This document shows, piece after piece, positions 1 to 5,287 of a DNA stretch of 6,992 nucleotides; position 1 is the stretch's first letter; every line of letters starts with the position of its first letter. The notes below the pieces were generated by a model. The model was not told the DNA's origin. It was given only the letters and a program-made list of their open reading frames with translations, and searched no databases. This DNA is from an uncultured Collinsella sp. (GTDB taxonomy: Bacteria > Actinomycetota > Coriobacteriia > Coriobacteriales > Coriobacteriaceae), in NCBI GenBank assembly GCA_900551185.1, contig URVF01000079.1, forward strand, positions 1 to 6,992, in the 5' to 3' direction. Made by a program: the position numbers and the translations under genes.

Positions 1-47
1 CTACACGCGTAAGATCGTCGGCAGCGTCAGATGTGTATAAGAGACAG
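1..47 (+). other. Nextera/Tn5 library adapter (artefact)
   Basis: Bases 1-6 are the tail of the Illumina P5 sequence. Bases 7-14 (GCGTAAGA) sit where the 8-base i5 index belongs, 15-28 are the Nextera read-1 linker (TCGTCGGCAGCGTC), and 29-47 are the 19-bp Tn5 mosaic end (AGATGTGTATAAGAGACAG). The same sequence in reverse complement closes the window. This is untrimmed library sequence and not part of the genome. It contributes a false ATG at 31 and the artificial peptide MCIRDR fused to the first gene. Confidence 0.98.
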
Positions 48-48
48 G

Positions 49-1065
49 GAGAAGGCGATTCGTAACCTGCTGGGCTATGAGGACAACACCGCCGGCCGCA
101 TCATGACCTCGGAGTTTGTCTCGCTGCCCGCCACGGCGACGGTCGGCGATGCCATCGAGGCGATTCGCAAACTCGATGAGGACTTCGAGAGTGTCTATTA
201 CGTCTATACCGAGGATCCGAGCGGCATGCTCACCGGCGTGCTCTCGCTGCGCACGTTGATCGTGGCCGACCGCGATGCCACGCTGGGCCAGCTCGCCTAT
301 CGCGACCTGGTCTACGTGTCGCCCGACGAGGACCAGGAAGACGTGACGGACGAGATGACCAAGTACGACCTGGTTGCCATCCCTGTCTGCGACGAGAACC
401 GTCATATCCTGGGCATCGTGACCTTCGACGACGCCATGGACGTTATCGCCGAGGAGCATCAGGAGGACCTGCAGATCGCCGGTGTCGGCTCGGGCGATAG
501 CGCGTCGGACGACTCGACGAACGTGCTCAGCTGGTTCGTGCATCGTCAGTACTGGGTCGTCGTGTGGGGCATCGCCTCGTGCATTATGGCGACGGTGCTG
601 GGGACGGCGCTGGGCTCCGCGCATCTGGTGGTGTTCCCCATGTGCGCCATGCCGCTCGTGCTGCTGGCGGCCTCGCGCATGGTGTCGTTCGTCAAGAACT
701 ACTTCCTCGAGTACGACGGTCACGACGACGAGCCCAAACCGTACCTGGGATTCTTCTTCCAGAGCACGGGTATGGGCCTGATCCTTTCGCTTGTTACTTA
801 CCTGTGCGCGCAGCTGGTGCGCACTGCCGCGTTCCTCGATGCCCCTATGTTTGAGGAGCAGCTCTTTACCGGCTGCTTTAACATCGCGGCCATCATCTGC
901 CTGGTGGGCAACATGAGCGCCGTGATTTACCTGATGGTGCTGTTCTGGCGCGATGAGCACGACCTTAATACGTCGGGTACCGCCATGAACGTCATCGCCG
1001 TCATGATCTCGTGTGTGGCGTACTGCATCGCCGCGGTGCTGCTCACCATGTCGGTCATGGGTTAG
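49..1065 (+). CDS. MgtE-like CBS-domain membrane protein, 5'-truncated by contig end
   Basis: This is the C-terminal 338 residues of a protein of the MgtE magnesium channel/transporter family; the N-terminal part lies outside the contig. Numbering from base 49, residues about 17-75 and 78-140 form a CBS pair with MgtE-type wording: AGRIMT, then YDLVAIPVCDE and GIVTFDDAMDVIAEE. In MgtE this cytosolic pair senses Mg2+ and gates the pore. Five hydrophobic segments follow at about 165-190, 192-217, 235-258, 272-298 and 312-336, the number expected for an MgtE membrane domain. That domain is strongly divergent. I cannot find the usual GGN...Q pattern after the second helix (it reads FPMCAMPLVLLAASR), and the last helix has no acidic residue, whereas MgtE has an essential pore Asp there. 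The stop lies 8 nt before the start of the Nramp-related gene, so the two are very probably cotranscribed. The CBS assignment is secure. Transport activity is uncertain, and a sensor or regulatory role for the neighbour is possible. The ATG at base 31 lies in adapter and is not the start. Confidence 0.85.
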   Translation, partial: EKAIRNLLGYEDNTAGRIMTSEFVSLPATATVGDAIEAIRKLDEDFESVYYVYTEDPSGMLTGVLSLRTLIVADRDATLGQLAYRDLVYVSPDEDQEDVTDEMTKYDLVAIPVCDENRHILGIVTFDDAMDVIAEEHQEDLQIAGVGSGDSASDDSTNVLSWFVHRQYWVVVWGIASCIMATVLGTALGSAHLVVFPMCAMPLVLLAASRMVSFVKNYFLEYDGHDDEPKPYLGFFFQSTGMGLILSLVTYLCAQLVRTAAFLDAPMFEEQLFTGCFNIAAIICLVGNMSAVIYLMVLFWRDEHDLNTSGTAMNVIAVMISCVAYCIAAVLLTMSVMG

Positions 1066-1076
1066 GTGGTCGCGTG
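1064..1076 (+). promoter_or_regulatory. Ribosome binding site and GTG start of the Nramp-related gene
   Basis: AGGTGG at 1064-1069 overlaps the stop codon of the upstream gene and lies 4 nt before an in-frame GTG at 1074. It is the best-supported start. The further upstream in-frame ATG (1011) lies within the preceding gene and encodes residues unlike any Nramp N-terminus. The next ATG (1140) would begin right at the first membrane helix (MGPGLLAALSG) and lacks a good Shine-Dalgarno sequence. Confidence 0.6.
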
Positions 1077-2336
1077 CAAAATACCAAGCAAAAGTCGGGC
1101 ACCAAGCAAAAGTTGACCATCGCGGCCATCTTTGGCGCTATGGGTCCCGGTCTGCTGGCGGCGCTTTCGGGCAATGACGCCGGCGGCATTGCAACGTATT
1201 CCAGCGCGGGCGCCAGCTATGGCTACAAGATGCTCTGGATGCTTCCCGTCATGACTGTGCTGCTCATCGTGACGCAGGAGACCGCGGCGCGCTGCGGCTG
1301 CGTCACGGGCAAGGGCCTGGCATCGCTCATTCGCGAGCGCTTTGGCGTGCGCAAGAGTGTACTTGCTATGGCGGCGCTGTTGATCGCCAACACGGCTGTG
1401 ACCATTTCGGAGTTTGCGGGCATCGCCAGCGGCCTTGCTCTCTTTGGCGTGCCGGCGAGCATCTCGGTGCCGTTGGTAGCGCTGCTGGTGTGGATGCTTA
1501 CCATGTCGGGTAGTTTCCAGCGCATCGAGAAGATTCTGCTGCTGGTGAGCTGCGTGTTCGTGACCTATATTGTCGCCGCGTTTATGGCTGGCCCCAACTG
1601 GGGTGAGGTCGCGGTCGACCTGGTCGTGCCTAACATTCAAAATGACCCCAGCTACGTGTCGCTCGTGGTCGCAACGATCGGTACCACCATCGCACCGTGG
1701 ATGATCTTCTTGGCTCAGAACAACGTGGTCGATAAGAATGCGGGCGAGGACGACATCGTGTTGCAGCGTATTGATACCGTGAGCGGCTCGCTTGCCGCCG
1801 ATGTCATTGCCGGCTTTATTATCATCACGACCGGTACGGTGTTGTTCCCGGCGGGCATTCAGATTAGCGATGCCGCCGATGCCGCCCGCGCACTGGAGCC
1901 CATCGCGGGCCAGTGGTCCACGGTACTGTTTGCCTCGGGCCTGGTCGCGGCGAGCTTCTTGGCCGCCTGCGTGCTGCCGGGCGTTACGTCGAGCGCTATC
2001 TGCGAGGCATTTGGCTGGGAGCGCGGTGCCGACCGCAGCTGGGACGAGGCCCCGGTTTATCGCGGCATCATTACGGCCATCATCGGTATCTCTGCCGTGC
2101 TGGTGCTTATGCCCGGCGTCGATCTGTTCCAGATTATGATGACCTCGCAGGTCATCAATGGCGTGCTACTGCCCGTGGTTCTGGTGTTCCAGGTGGTTAT
2201 CGCCGCCGACCGTCACATCATGGGTGCCAACCGCAATGGCCGCGTGTGGAACGTGCTCACTTGGGCGACTATCGCCGTGATTACGGTGCTGACAGTCGTC
2301 ATGTTTGTGCTGCAAGCGATGGGCTACAGCGCTTAA
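1074..2336 (+). CDS. Nramp-related magnesium transporter (NRMT-like, SLC11 family)
   Basis: A 420-aa integral membrane protein of the Nramp/SLC11 fold, with about 11 hydrophobic helices and a short polar N-terminus (residues 1-13). Family features are GPGLLAALSG at helix 1 (24-33), the SQVINGVLLP segment at about 358-367, and ADRHIMG near residue 378. The metal-site motifs are not those of Mn/Fe transporters. Helix 1 DPGN becomes DAGG (35-38), keeping the Asp but replacing Asn by Gly. Helix 6 MPHN becomes APWM (207-210), losing the metal-preferring Met and the His. Loss of the Met with these changes is the hallmark of NRMTs, shown in Clostridium acetobutylicum and Eggerthella lenta to move Mg2+; the role here is inferred from that. 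The gene sits 8 nt behind an MgtE-like CBS protein, which supports magnesium rather than manganese, and it ends 18 nt before an intrinsic terminator. Any M-box or other Mg2+-responsive leader would lie upstream of the contig. Automatic naming as MntH would probably be wrong. Confidence 0.88.
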   Translation: MQNTKQKSGTKQKLTIAAIFGAMGPGLLAALSGNDAGGIATYSSAGASYGYKMLWMLPVMTVLLIVTQETAARCGCVTGKGLASLIRERFGVRKSVLAMAALLIANTAVTISEFAGIASGLALFGVPASISVPLVALLVWMLTMSGSFQRIEKILLLVSCVFVTYIVAAFMAGPNWGEVAVDLVVPNIQNDPSYVSLVVATIGTTIAPWMIFLAQNNVVDKNAGEDDIVLQRIDTVSGSLAADVIAGFIIITTGTVLFPAGIQISDAADAARALEPIAGQWSTVLFASGLVAASFLAACVLPGVTSSAICEAFGWERGADRSWDEAPVYRGIITAIIGISAVLVLMPGVDLFQIMMTSQVINGVLLPVVLVFQVVIAADRHIMGANRNGRVWNVLTWATIAVITVLTVVMFVLQAMGYSA

Positions 2337-2354
2337 CGCCCACTTTTGCTTCCG

Positions 2355-2388
2355 AACAGGCCGCAGCGATGGGCTGCGGCCTGTTTTT
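2355..2388 (+). terminator. Intrinsic terminator of the MgtE-like/NRMT unit
   Basis: A 13-bp perfect stem pairs 2355-2367 (core CAGGCCGCAGC) with 2373-2385 around a 5-nt loop (GATGG), and the 3' side runs into TTTTT at 2384-2388. It starts 18 nt after the stop of the Nramp-related gene, so it very probably ends this transcription unit. Confidence 0.9.
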
Positions 2389-2417
2389 GTCTGCTATAGG
2401 GTGTTAGCTATATGGCA

Positions 2418-2451
2418 GTGGGCAAAAAATGCCAAATATGAGTACTGTTGC
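2418..2451 (+). repeat. Left terminal inverted repeat of the 230-bp element
   Basis: This 34-nt arm begins GTGGGCAAAAAATGCC and ends GTACTGTTGC. It differs from the reverse complement of the right arm only at its 13th, 15th and 33rd bases. It includes the self-complementary AGTACT at 2441-2446. Confidence 0.85.
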
Positions 2452-2485
2452 TAAGTGAATAGCATTTACATCCAAGAGGATAATA

Positions 2486-2505
2486 AACATAACCTATAGT
2501 ATGTT
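2486..2505. repeat. Small inverted repeat inside the element
   Basis: AACATA (2486-2491) and TATGTT (2500-2505) are perfect inverted 6-mers around 8 nt, within the AT-rich left half of the element. They could be a small hairpin or a protein-binding dyad. TTGGCTG also occurs twice in direct orientation nearby (2514-2520 and 2544-2550). No function is assigned. Confidence 0.4.
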
Positions 2506-2613
2506 CATTAAAATTGGCTGTAATACGCCTTAAACCAGTCAGGTTGGCTGCTTTAGGGGGTTGTAGGGGTCGCTCGGACGTCATTTTGGGTGGTTTTGCC
2601 TGCTACTAAAATG

Positions 2614-2647
2614 GTAACAGTACTCATATTTGCCCTTTTTTGCCCAC
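2614..2647 (-). repeat. Right terminal inverted repeat of the 230-bp element
   Basis: This 34-nt arm is complementary to 2418-2451 at 31 of 34 positions. Read on the plus strand it begins GTAACAGTACTCATA and ends CCCTTTTTTGCCCAC. The run of six T is the counterpart of the left arm's six A. Confidence 0.85.
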
Positions 2648-2819
2648 AGACCTTTGAGGGTGCGGCGAAAAGGGCTTGTTTTGATTGTTTGGGGCAGGCG
2701 CGAGGCGCGGAAACGATGTCTGGAGCGACGGAGCGGCCCGGAATTCATCCGTAGAGGTCTTCCTCGGCTGTGTCAGGAGTTGTCCCTAGGTGCCGGCACA
2801 TAAGGAACGTCCCCAACTA
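2648..2819. other. Gene-free spacer with a palindromic unit at 2778-2818
   Basis: No credible gene was found between the inverted-repeat element and the hairpin at 2820. Only very short frames occur, such as a 12-codon one from 2716, and none has a good start context. Near its end lies a dyad: AGTTG (2778-2782) and CAACT (2814-2818) bracket the perfect 10-bp palindrome GTGCCGGCAC (2790-2799). It may be a REP-like repeat or part of the 3' end signals of the minus-strand gene. This is visible structure only; I do not know its function. Confidence 0.4.
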
Positions 2820-2861
2820 CCGGAAGGGGGGCGTCTGCCGTGGCAGGCGCCCCCCTTCCGG
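2820..2861 (-). terminator. Very stable GC-rich hairpin after the acyltransferase gene
   Basis: A perfect 14-bp stem pairs CCGGAAGGGGGGCG (2820-2833) with CGCCCCCCTTCCGG (2848-2861). The 14-nt loop holds a further inner pairing, CTGC with GCAG. It begins 23 nt after the stop of the minus-strand acyltransferase, the expected place for a terminator. There is no U-tract beyond it in either direction, so it may act as a transcript-stabilising 3' hairpin or a terminator of the U-poor kind found in high-GC bacteria. Confidence 0.6.
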
Positions 2862-2884
2862 ATGTGGGAAGTTTGTGCTGCAGG

Positions 2885-5101
2885 TTACTTGTCGGTGCCC
2901 AGCTTGTGCGGCTTGAGAGCGAGCGCATTGACGAGTGCGTCGGTGGCAGACTTGACGGCTGCCGGCTGCGGATCGTTGACGTGATCCTCGGGGTGTACGG
3001 GCAGGTCCTTCTTGACGGCATCGTGGATCAAGTTGAGGTACTCAGTCACGCCAGTGGTCGATAGGTGCGTGCCATCGCCATCGAACAGGTCGTTGCGGTT
3101 GGCGCTGTATCCGTACCAGTCGATAACGCGCACGTTCTTGTAGCGCGTAGCGGCGTTAGCGATGGCCTGGTTGGTAGAGCCAACCCACGGCTGCGGGCTG
3201 CGCGTGTTCACAAACACCACAATACGCTTATCTCCTGCATCGTCCATGATGGCGTCGATCTGGTCGTCGGTTACCAAGCCGTTGGTGCCCAGTGCAAAGA
3301 CCACGATCTTGCCGGCAAGGTTCTGCTGGATATAGCCCTCAAATGTCGCGCGGCCCGCATCAAACTGGCGGCCCTTTTCGGCATCGATATGGCTGTGCGG
3401 GAACACACCGTCAAAGGTGTCTACGGCACGCAGCGACACGGAGTCGCCGATCATAAGCAGATCGTAGGAGCCATCGGGGAAGCCGTCGTTGTCCTTGTCG
3501 GTGTCGTCGGCCGCCTGCTGGTCGGTGGGCGCGGTGTTCTTGGCTTCCTTGTTGAGGACTTCGGCGCCCTCGCCGCTCAGCGCAGACGTCTCGGGCACAA
3601 AGATCAGGCCGCCCAGTGCAACGACCAATACGACAGCGCAGGCTGCGCAGACGGGGACGTGCGTGCGTGCCCAGTTGGCGGGCGTGGTGGTGCCATCGCG
3701 GAATTCGGCAACGGTGCGCCCAAAGGCGCCCTTCCTAAACGGCGTCTCGATAAAGCGATATGAGCATTCGGCCACGGCGACCACCAACAGCACCTGCAAA
3801 ATGTACTGCCACCACGGTGTATCGTTGATGTTGGCGACCGGGTTCATGAGCAACAGCAGGGGATAGTGCCACAGGTAGATGCTGTACGAGCGCTTGCCAA
3901 CCCACACGAGTGGCTCGGCGGACAGCGCGCGGGCAACCATTCCCTGGGGCTGCACGCAGGCCGCGATGACCATGAGTGTGAGGATCGAGCACAGCAGCGT
4001 GCCTCCGCGATACTGGAACGCGGTGTAGCCGTTGGTGAGCGCGACCATGGAGGCAAGGCCAACCAGACCCACGAGGCCCAACACATCGATGGATGCGGGC
4101 GAGGACCAAAAGCGCACGAGGGCGCTCGGCTGTGCCGGGCCGGTCTCGGCTGATTCGTCGGCCTTCTCGCCAGGCTTGCCCTCGGCGTTCTTGCCGTGCT
4201 TGGCGGCGCCGGCCAGGCGATTGAGCCCCAAACGACGAGCGAGACGCACCGGCGCCAGGTCGCGATCGGGGATAAAGGCCATCCAGGCACCCAGCAGCAG
4301 CGAGAACACGCGGGTGTCGGTGCCGTAGTACACGCGGCTGGGGTCGGCGGCAGGGTTGTAAAGCACCATCATGGCAAGGGCAGATACCGCGGCAAGGCCC
4401 AGAACCACGCGGCGCGTGTTGGGCTTGCTCATGTGCATGGATACCATAGCGAGCAGCAGCGGGGGCCAAACCAGGTAGAACTGTTCCTCGATGGCGAGCG
4501 ACCAAAAGTGCGTAAGCGGCGAGGGATCGCCCAGGGCGTTGAAGTACGAGACGTTTTGGGCAATCTGCCACCAGTTGTTGAAGAACAGCAGCGACGGCAG
4601 GATATCGGGGCGCATCTTGGTGAGCATCACGTGGTTGAAGACGGTGCACAGCGCACAGGTCACCACCACGACGGTCACCACGGCGGGGACCAGGCGACGG
4701 ATGCGGCGGATCCAGAAGCTCTTGAGGTCGATACGGCCGGTCTTAGCGACTTCGTTGAGCAGCAGGCGTGTGATCAGATAGCCCGAAAGCACAAAGAAGA
4801 TCGTGACGCCGAGCAGACCGCCCTGCGCCCACGTGAGGTTGAGGTGATAGAGCACCACCGCGACGACGGCAAGCGTGCGCAGGCCGTCAAGGGCAGGGAT
4901 GTAGTGGGACTTGGGGCGAGCAGGCGTCTGCTCCGCGGCGGGAGTGTTGGCGCGGCCCGCGTTGTTGGCAGAAGCGCGATGGGGGCTCGTGGTGCGTCGC
5001 GGCTCGTTGGCACGGCGTTCGCTCTTCACGCGTTCGTGCGGCGCCGGCTCGTTGCCCGTGCGGCGTCGACCGCGCGAGCCCGATTGCGAGAATTGTTCCA
5101 T
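2885..5101 (-). CDS. Acyltransferase-3 / SGNH membrane protein (OatA-like O-acetyltransferase)
   Basis: A 738-aa protein that probably moves acetyl groups across the membrane onto cell-wall peptidoglycan or a surface glycan. Residues 1-65 are a basic, Ser/Pro/Ala-rich, probably disordered cytoplasmic tail. Residues 66-460 are an acyltransferase-3 domain of about ten helices with family motifs DGLR (R75), YHL (H86), FFVLSGYLIT (102-111), FWIRRIRRLVPA (129-140), HFWSLAIEEQFYLVWP (198-213) and YSIYLWHYP (406-414). A charged Lys/Glu-rich loop interrupts it at about 300-325. One further helix (484-503) leads to an extracytoplasmic SGNH domain with IGDS (551-554, Ser554), LGTN (604-607) and DGTH (676-679), giving the triad Ser554, Asp676, His679. 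OatA proteins share this order but are shorter (about 600 aa); the tail and loop explain the extra length. Just before the SGNH domain, 533-543 read DTDKDNDGFPD, like a calcium-binding thrombospondin-3 or EF-hand loop. The ATG at 5101 has only a weak ribosome site (GGATGA, 9 nt from its first GGA). It is a single gene, divergent from rbsK. The acceptor is unknown. Confidence 0.88.
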   Translation of the reverse strand: MEQFSQSGSRGRRRTGNEPAPHERVKSERRANEPRRTTSPHRASANNAGRANTPAAEQTPARPKSHYIPALDGLRTLAVVAVVLYHLNLTWAQGGLLGVTIFFVLSGYLITRLLLNEVAKTGRIDLKSFWIRRIRRLVPAVVTVVVVTCALCTVFNHVMLTKMRPDILPSLLFFNNWWQIAQNVSYFNALGDPSPLTHFWSLAIEEQFYLVWPPLLLAMVSMHMSKPNTRRVVLGLAAVSALAMMVLYNPAADPSRVYYGTDTRVFSLLLGAWMAFIPDRDLAPVRLARRLGLNRLAGAAKHGKNAEGKPGEKADESAETGPAQPSALVRFWSSPASIDVLGLVGLVGLASMVALTNGYTAFQYRGGTLLCSILTLMVIAACVQPQGMVARALSAEPLVWVGKRSYSIYLWHYPLLLLMNPVANINDTPWWQYILQVLLVVAVAECSYRFIETPFRKGAFGRTVAEFRDGTTTPANWARTHVPVCAACAVVLVVALGGLIFVPETSALSGEGAEVLNKEAKNTAPTDQQAADDTDKDNDGFPDGSYDLLMIGDSVSLRAVDTFDGVFPHSHIDAEKGRQFDAGRATFEGYIQQNLAGKIVVFALGTNGLVTDDQIDAIMDDAGDKRIVVFVNTRSPQPWVGSTNQAIANAATRYKNVRVIDWYGYSANRNDLFDGDGTHLSTTGVTEYLNLIHDAVKKDLPVHPEDHVNDPQPAAVKSATDALVNALALKPHKLGTDK

Positions 5102-5140
5102 AAAACATCATCCAATGACGAGAATAATCAGCACGTATTC

Positions 5141-5146
5141 ATTGTA
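5141..5146 (-). promoter_or_regulatory. Candidate -10 box for the acyltransferase gene
   Basis: The minus strand reads TACAAT, one base from the TATAAT consensus, 39 nt upstream of the acyltransferase ATG. No convincing -35 hexamer is seen 16-18 nt further upstream, so this is a weak call based on the -10 alone. Confidence 0.3.
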
Positions 5147-5194
5147 GCTGCCTGCTCCTGTGAATGCTTGCTGCTGGCGCAACCTCAAGGGTGC

Positions 5195-5212
5195 GTTCAC
5201 ATCAAAGTGAAC
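5195..5212. promoter_or_regulatory. Perfect palindrome, candidate operator in the divergent region
   Basis: GTTCACATCAAAGTGAAC is a perfect inverted repeat of two 6-mers around 6 nt, lying between the divergently transcribed acyltransferase and ribokinase genes. It is 75 nt before the ribokinase ATG and about 50 nt upstream of the candidate acyltransferase -10 box. The size and symmetry fit the operator of a dimeric helix-turn-helix regulator. TTCACA (5196-5201) inside it also resembles a -35 box for rbsK, though no good -10 follows at the right distance. The regulator is not encoded in the window, and its family cannot be named from the site. Confidence 0.5.
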
Positions 5213-5276
5213 TAAAGTTATAGAGGTGCGAAGGCGCGCAATCGACGGTCGACGGTGGGTGCAAAGCCCGCAGATG

Positions 5277-5282
5277 AGGAGG
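5277..5282 (+). promoter_or_regulatory. Strong Shine-Dalgarno deciding the rbsK start
   Basis: A perfect AGGAGG stands 5 nt before the ATG at 5288. This fixes the start there rather than at an in-frame GTG at 5255, which would add 11 residues that ribokinases do not have and lacks such a site. Confidence 0.85.
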
Positions 5283-5287
5283 TTTCC

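Larger units (their letters stand above)
2418..2647. mobile_element. MITE-like element with 34-bp terminal inverted repeats, no ORF
   Basis: A 230-bp intergenic element is defined by two 34-nt arms that match as inverted repeats at 31 of 34 positions (2418-2451 and 2614-2647). The shared core reads AAATATGAGTACTGTT, preceded by GTGGGCAAAAAA. Weaker pairing continues inward, with matching TAGCA at the left (about 2459-2463) and in reverse on the right. The inside is visibly richer in A and T than the surrounding genes and holds no credible reading frame. If the ends are taken as TGGGCA/TGCCCA (2419 and 2646), a 3-bp direct repeat CAG flanks the element (2416-2418 and 2647-2649). This is the anatomy of a non-autonomous transposable element, but no family is recognised. 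Alternatives are a structured RNA or a bidirectional regulatory hairpin, since a transcript of either strand would fold into a long stem. The terminator before it and the gene stop after it mean it interrupts nothing. Confidence 0.6.

Noticed and set aside
1..960. 319-aa minus-strand open frame opposite the MgtE-like gene
   Set aside because: It is His/Arg-rich shadow translation of a high-GC gene, starts from and ends in adapter, and has no recognisable domain; the plus strand encodes clear CBS motifs.
1074..2336. Naming the Nramp protein MntH (Mn2+/Fe2+ transporter)
   Set aside because: The DPGN and MPHN metal-site motifs are replaced by DAGG and APWM, and the neighbour is an MgtE-like protein.
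2716..2754. 12-codon open frame in the intergenic spacer
   Set aside because: It has no ribosome site and no recognisable features, so it is no better than chance.
2391..2884. A hidden CRISPR array, tRNA or transposase gene in the longest gene-free stretch
   Set aside because: There are no regularly spaced direct repeats, no cloverleaf, and no frame with transposase motifs; only the inverted-repeat element and hairpins are supported.
3065..3763. 232-aa plus-strand open frame opposite the SGNH domain
   Set aside because: It is the antisense of well-conserved SGNH motifs, without its own recognisable features or ribosome site.
4196..5215. 339-aa plus-strand open frame opposite the acyltransferase N-terminal half
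   Set aside because: The minus strand carries continuous family motifs across this stretch. The plus frame is low-complexity His/Arg/Gln-rich with no domain, and is a composition artefact.
5243..5256. Tandem CGACGGT repeat in the rbsK leader as a riboswitch or regulatory array
   Set aside because: It is only two 7-mers, and no larger conserved fold or known riboswitch core is recognisable in the 67-nt leader.
5255..5287. Upstream GTG start for ribokinase
   Set aside because: A perfect AGGAGG 5 nt before the ATG at 5288 and the normal ribokinase N-terminus after it favour the later start.
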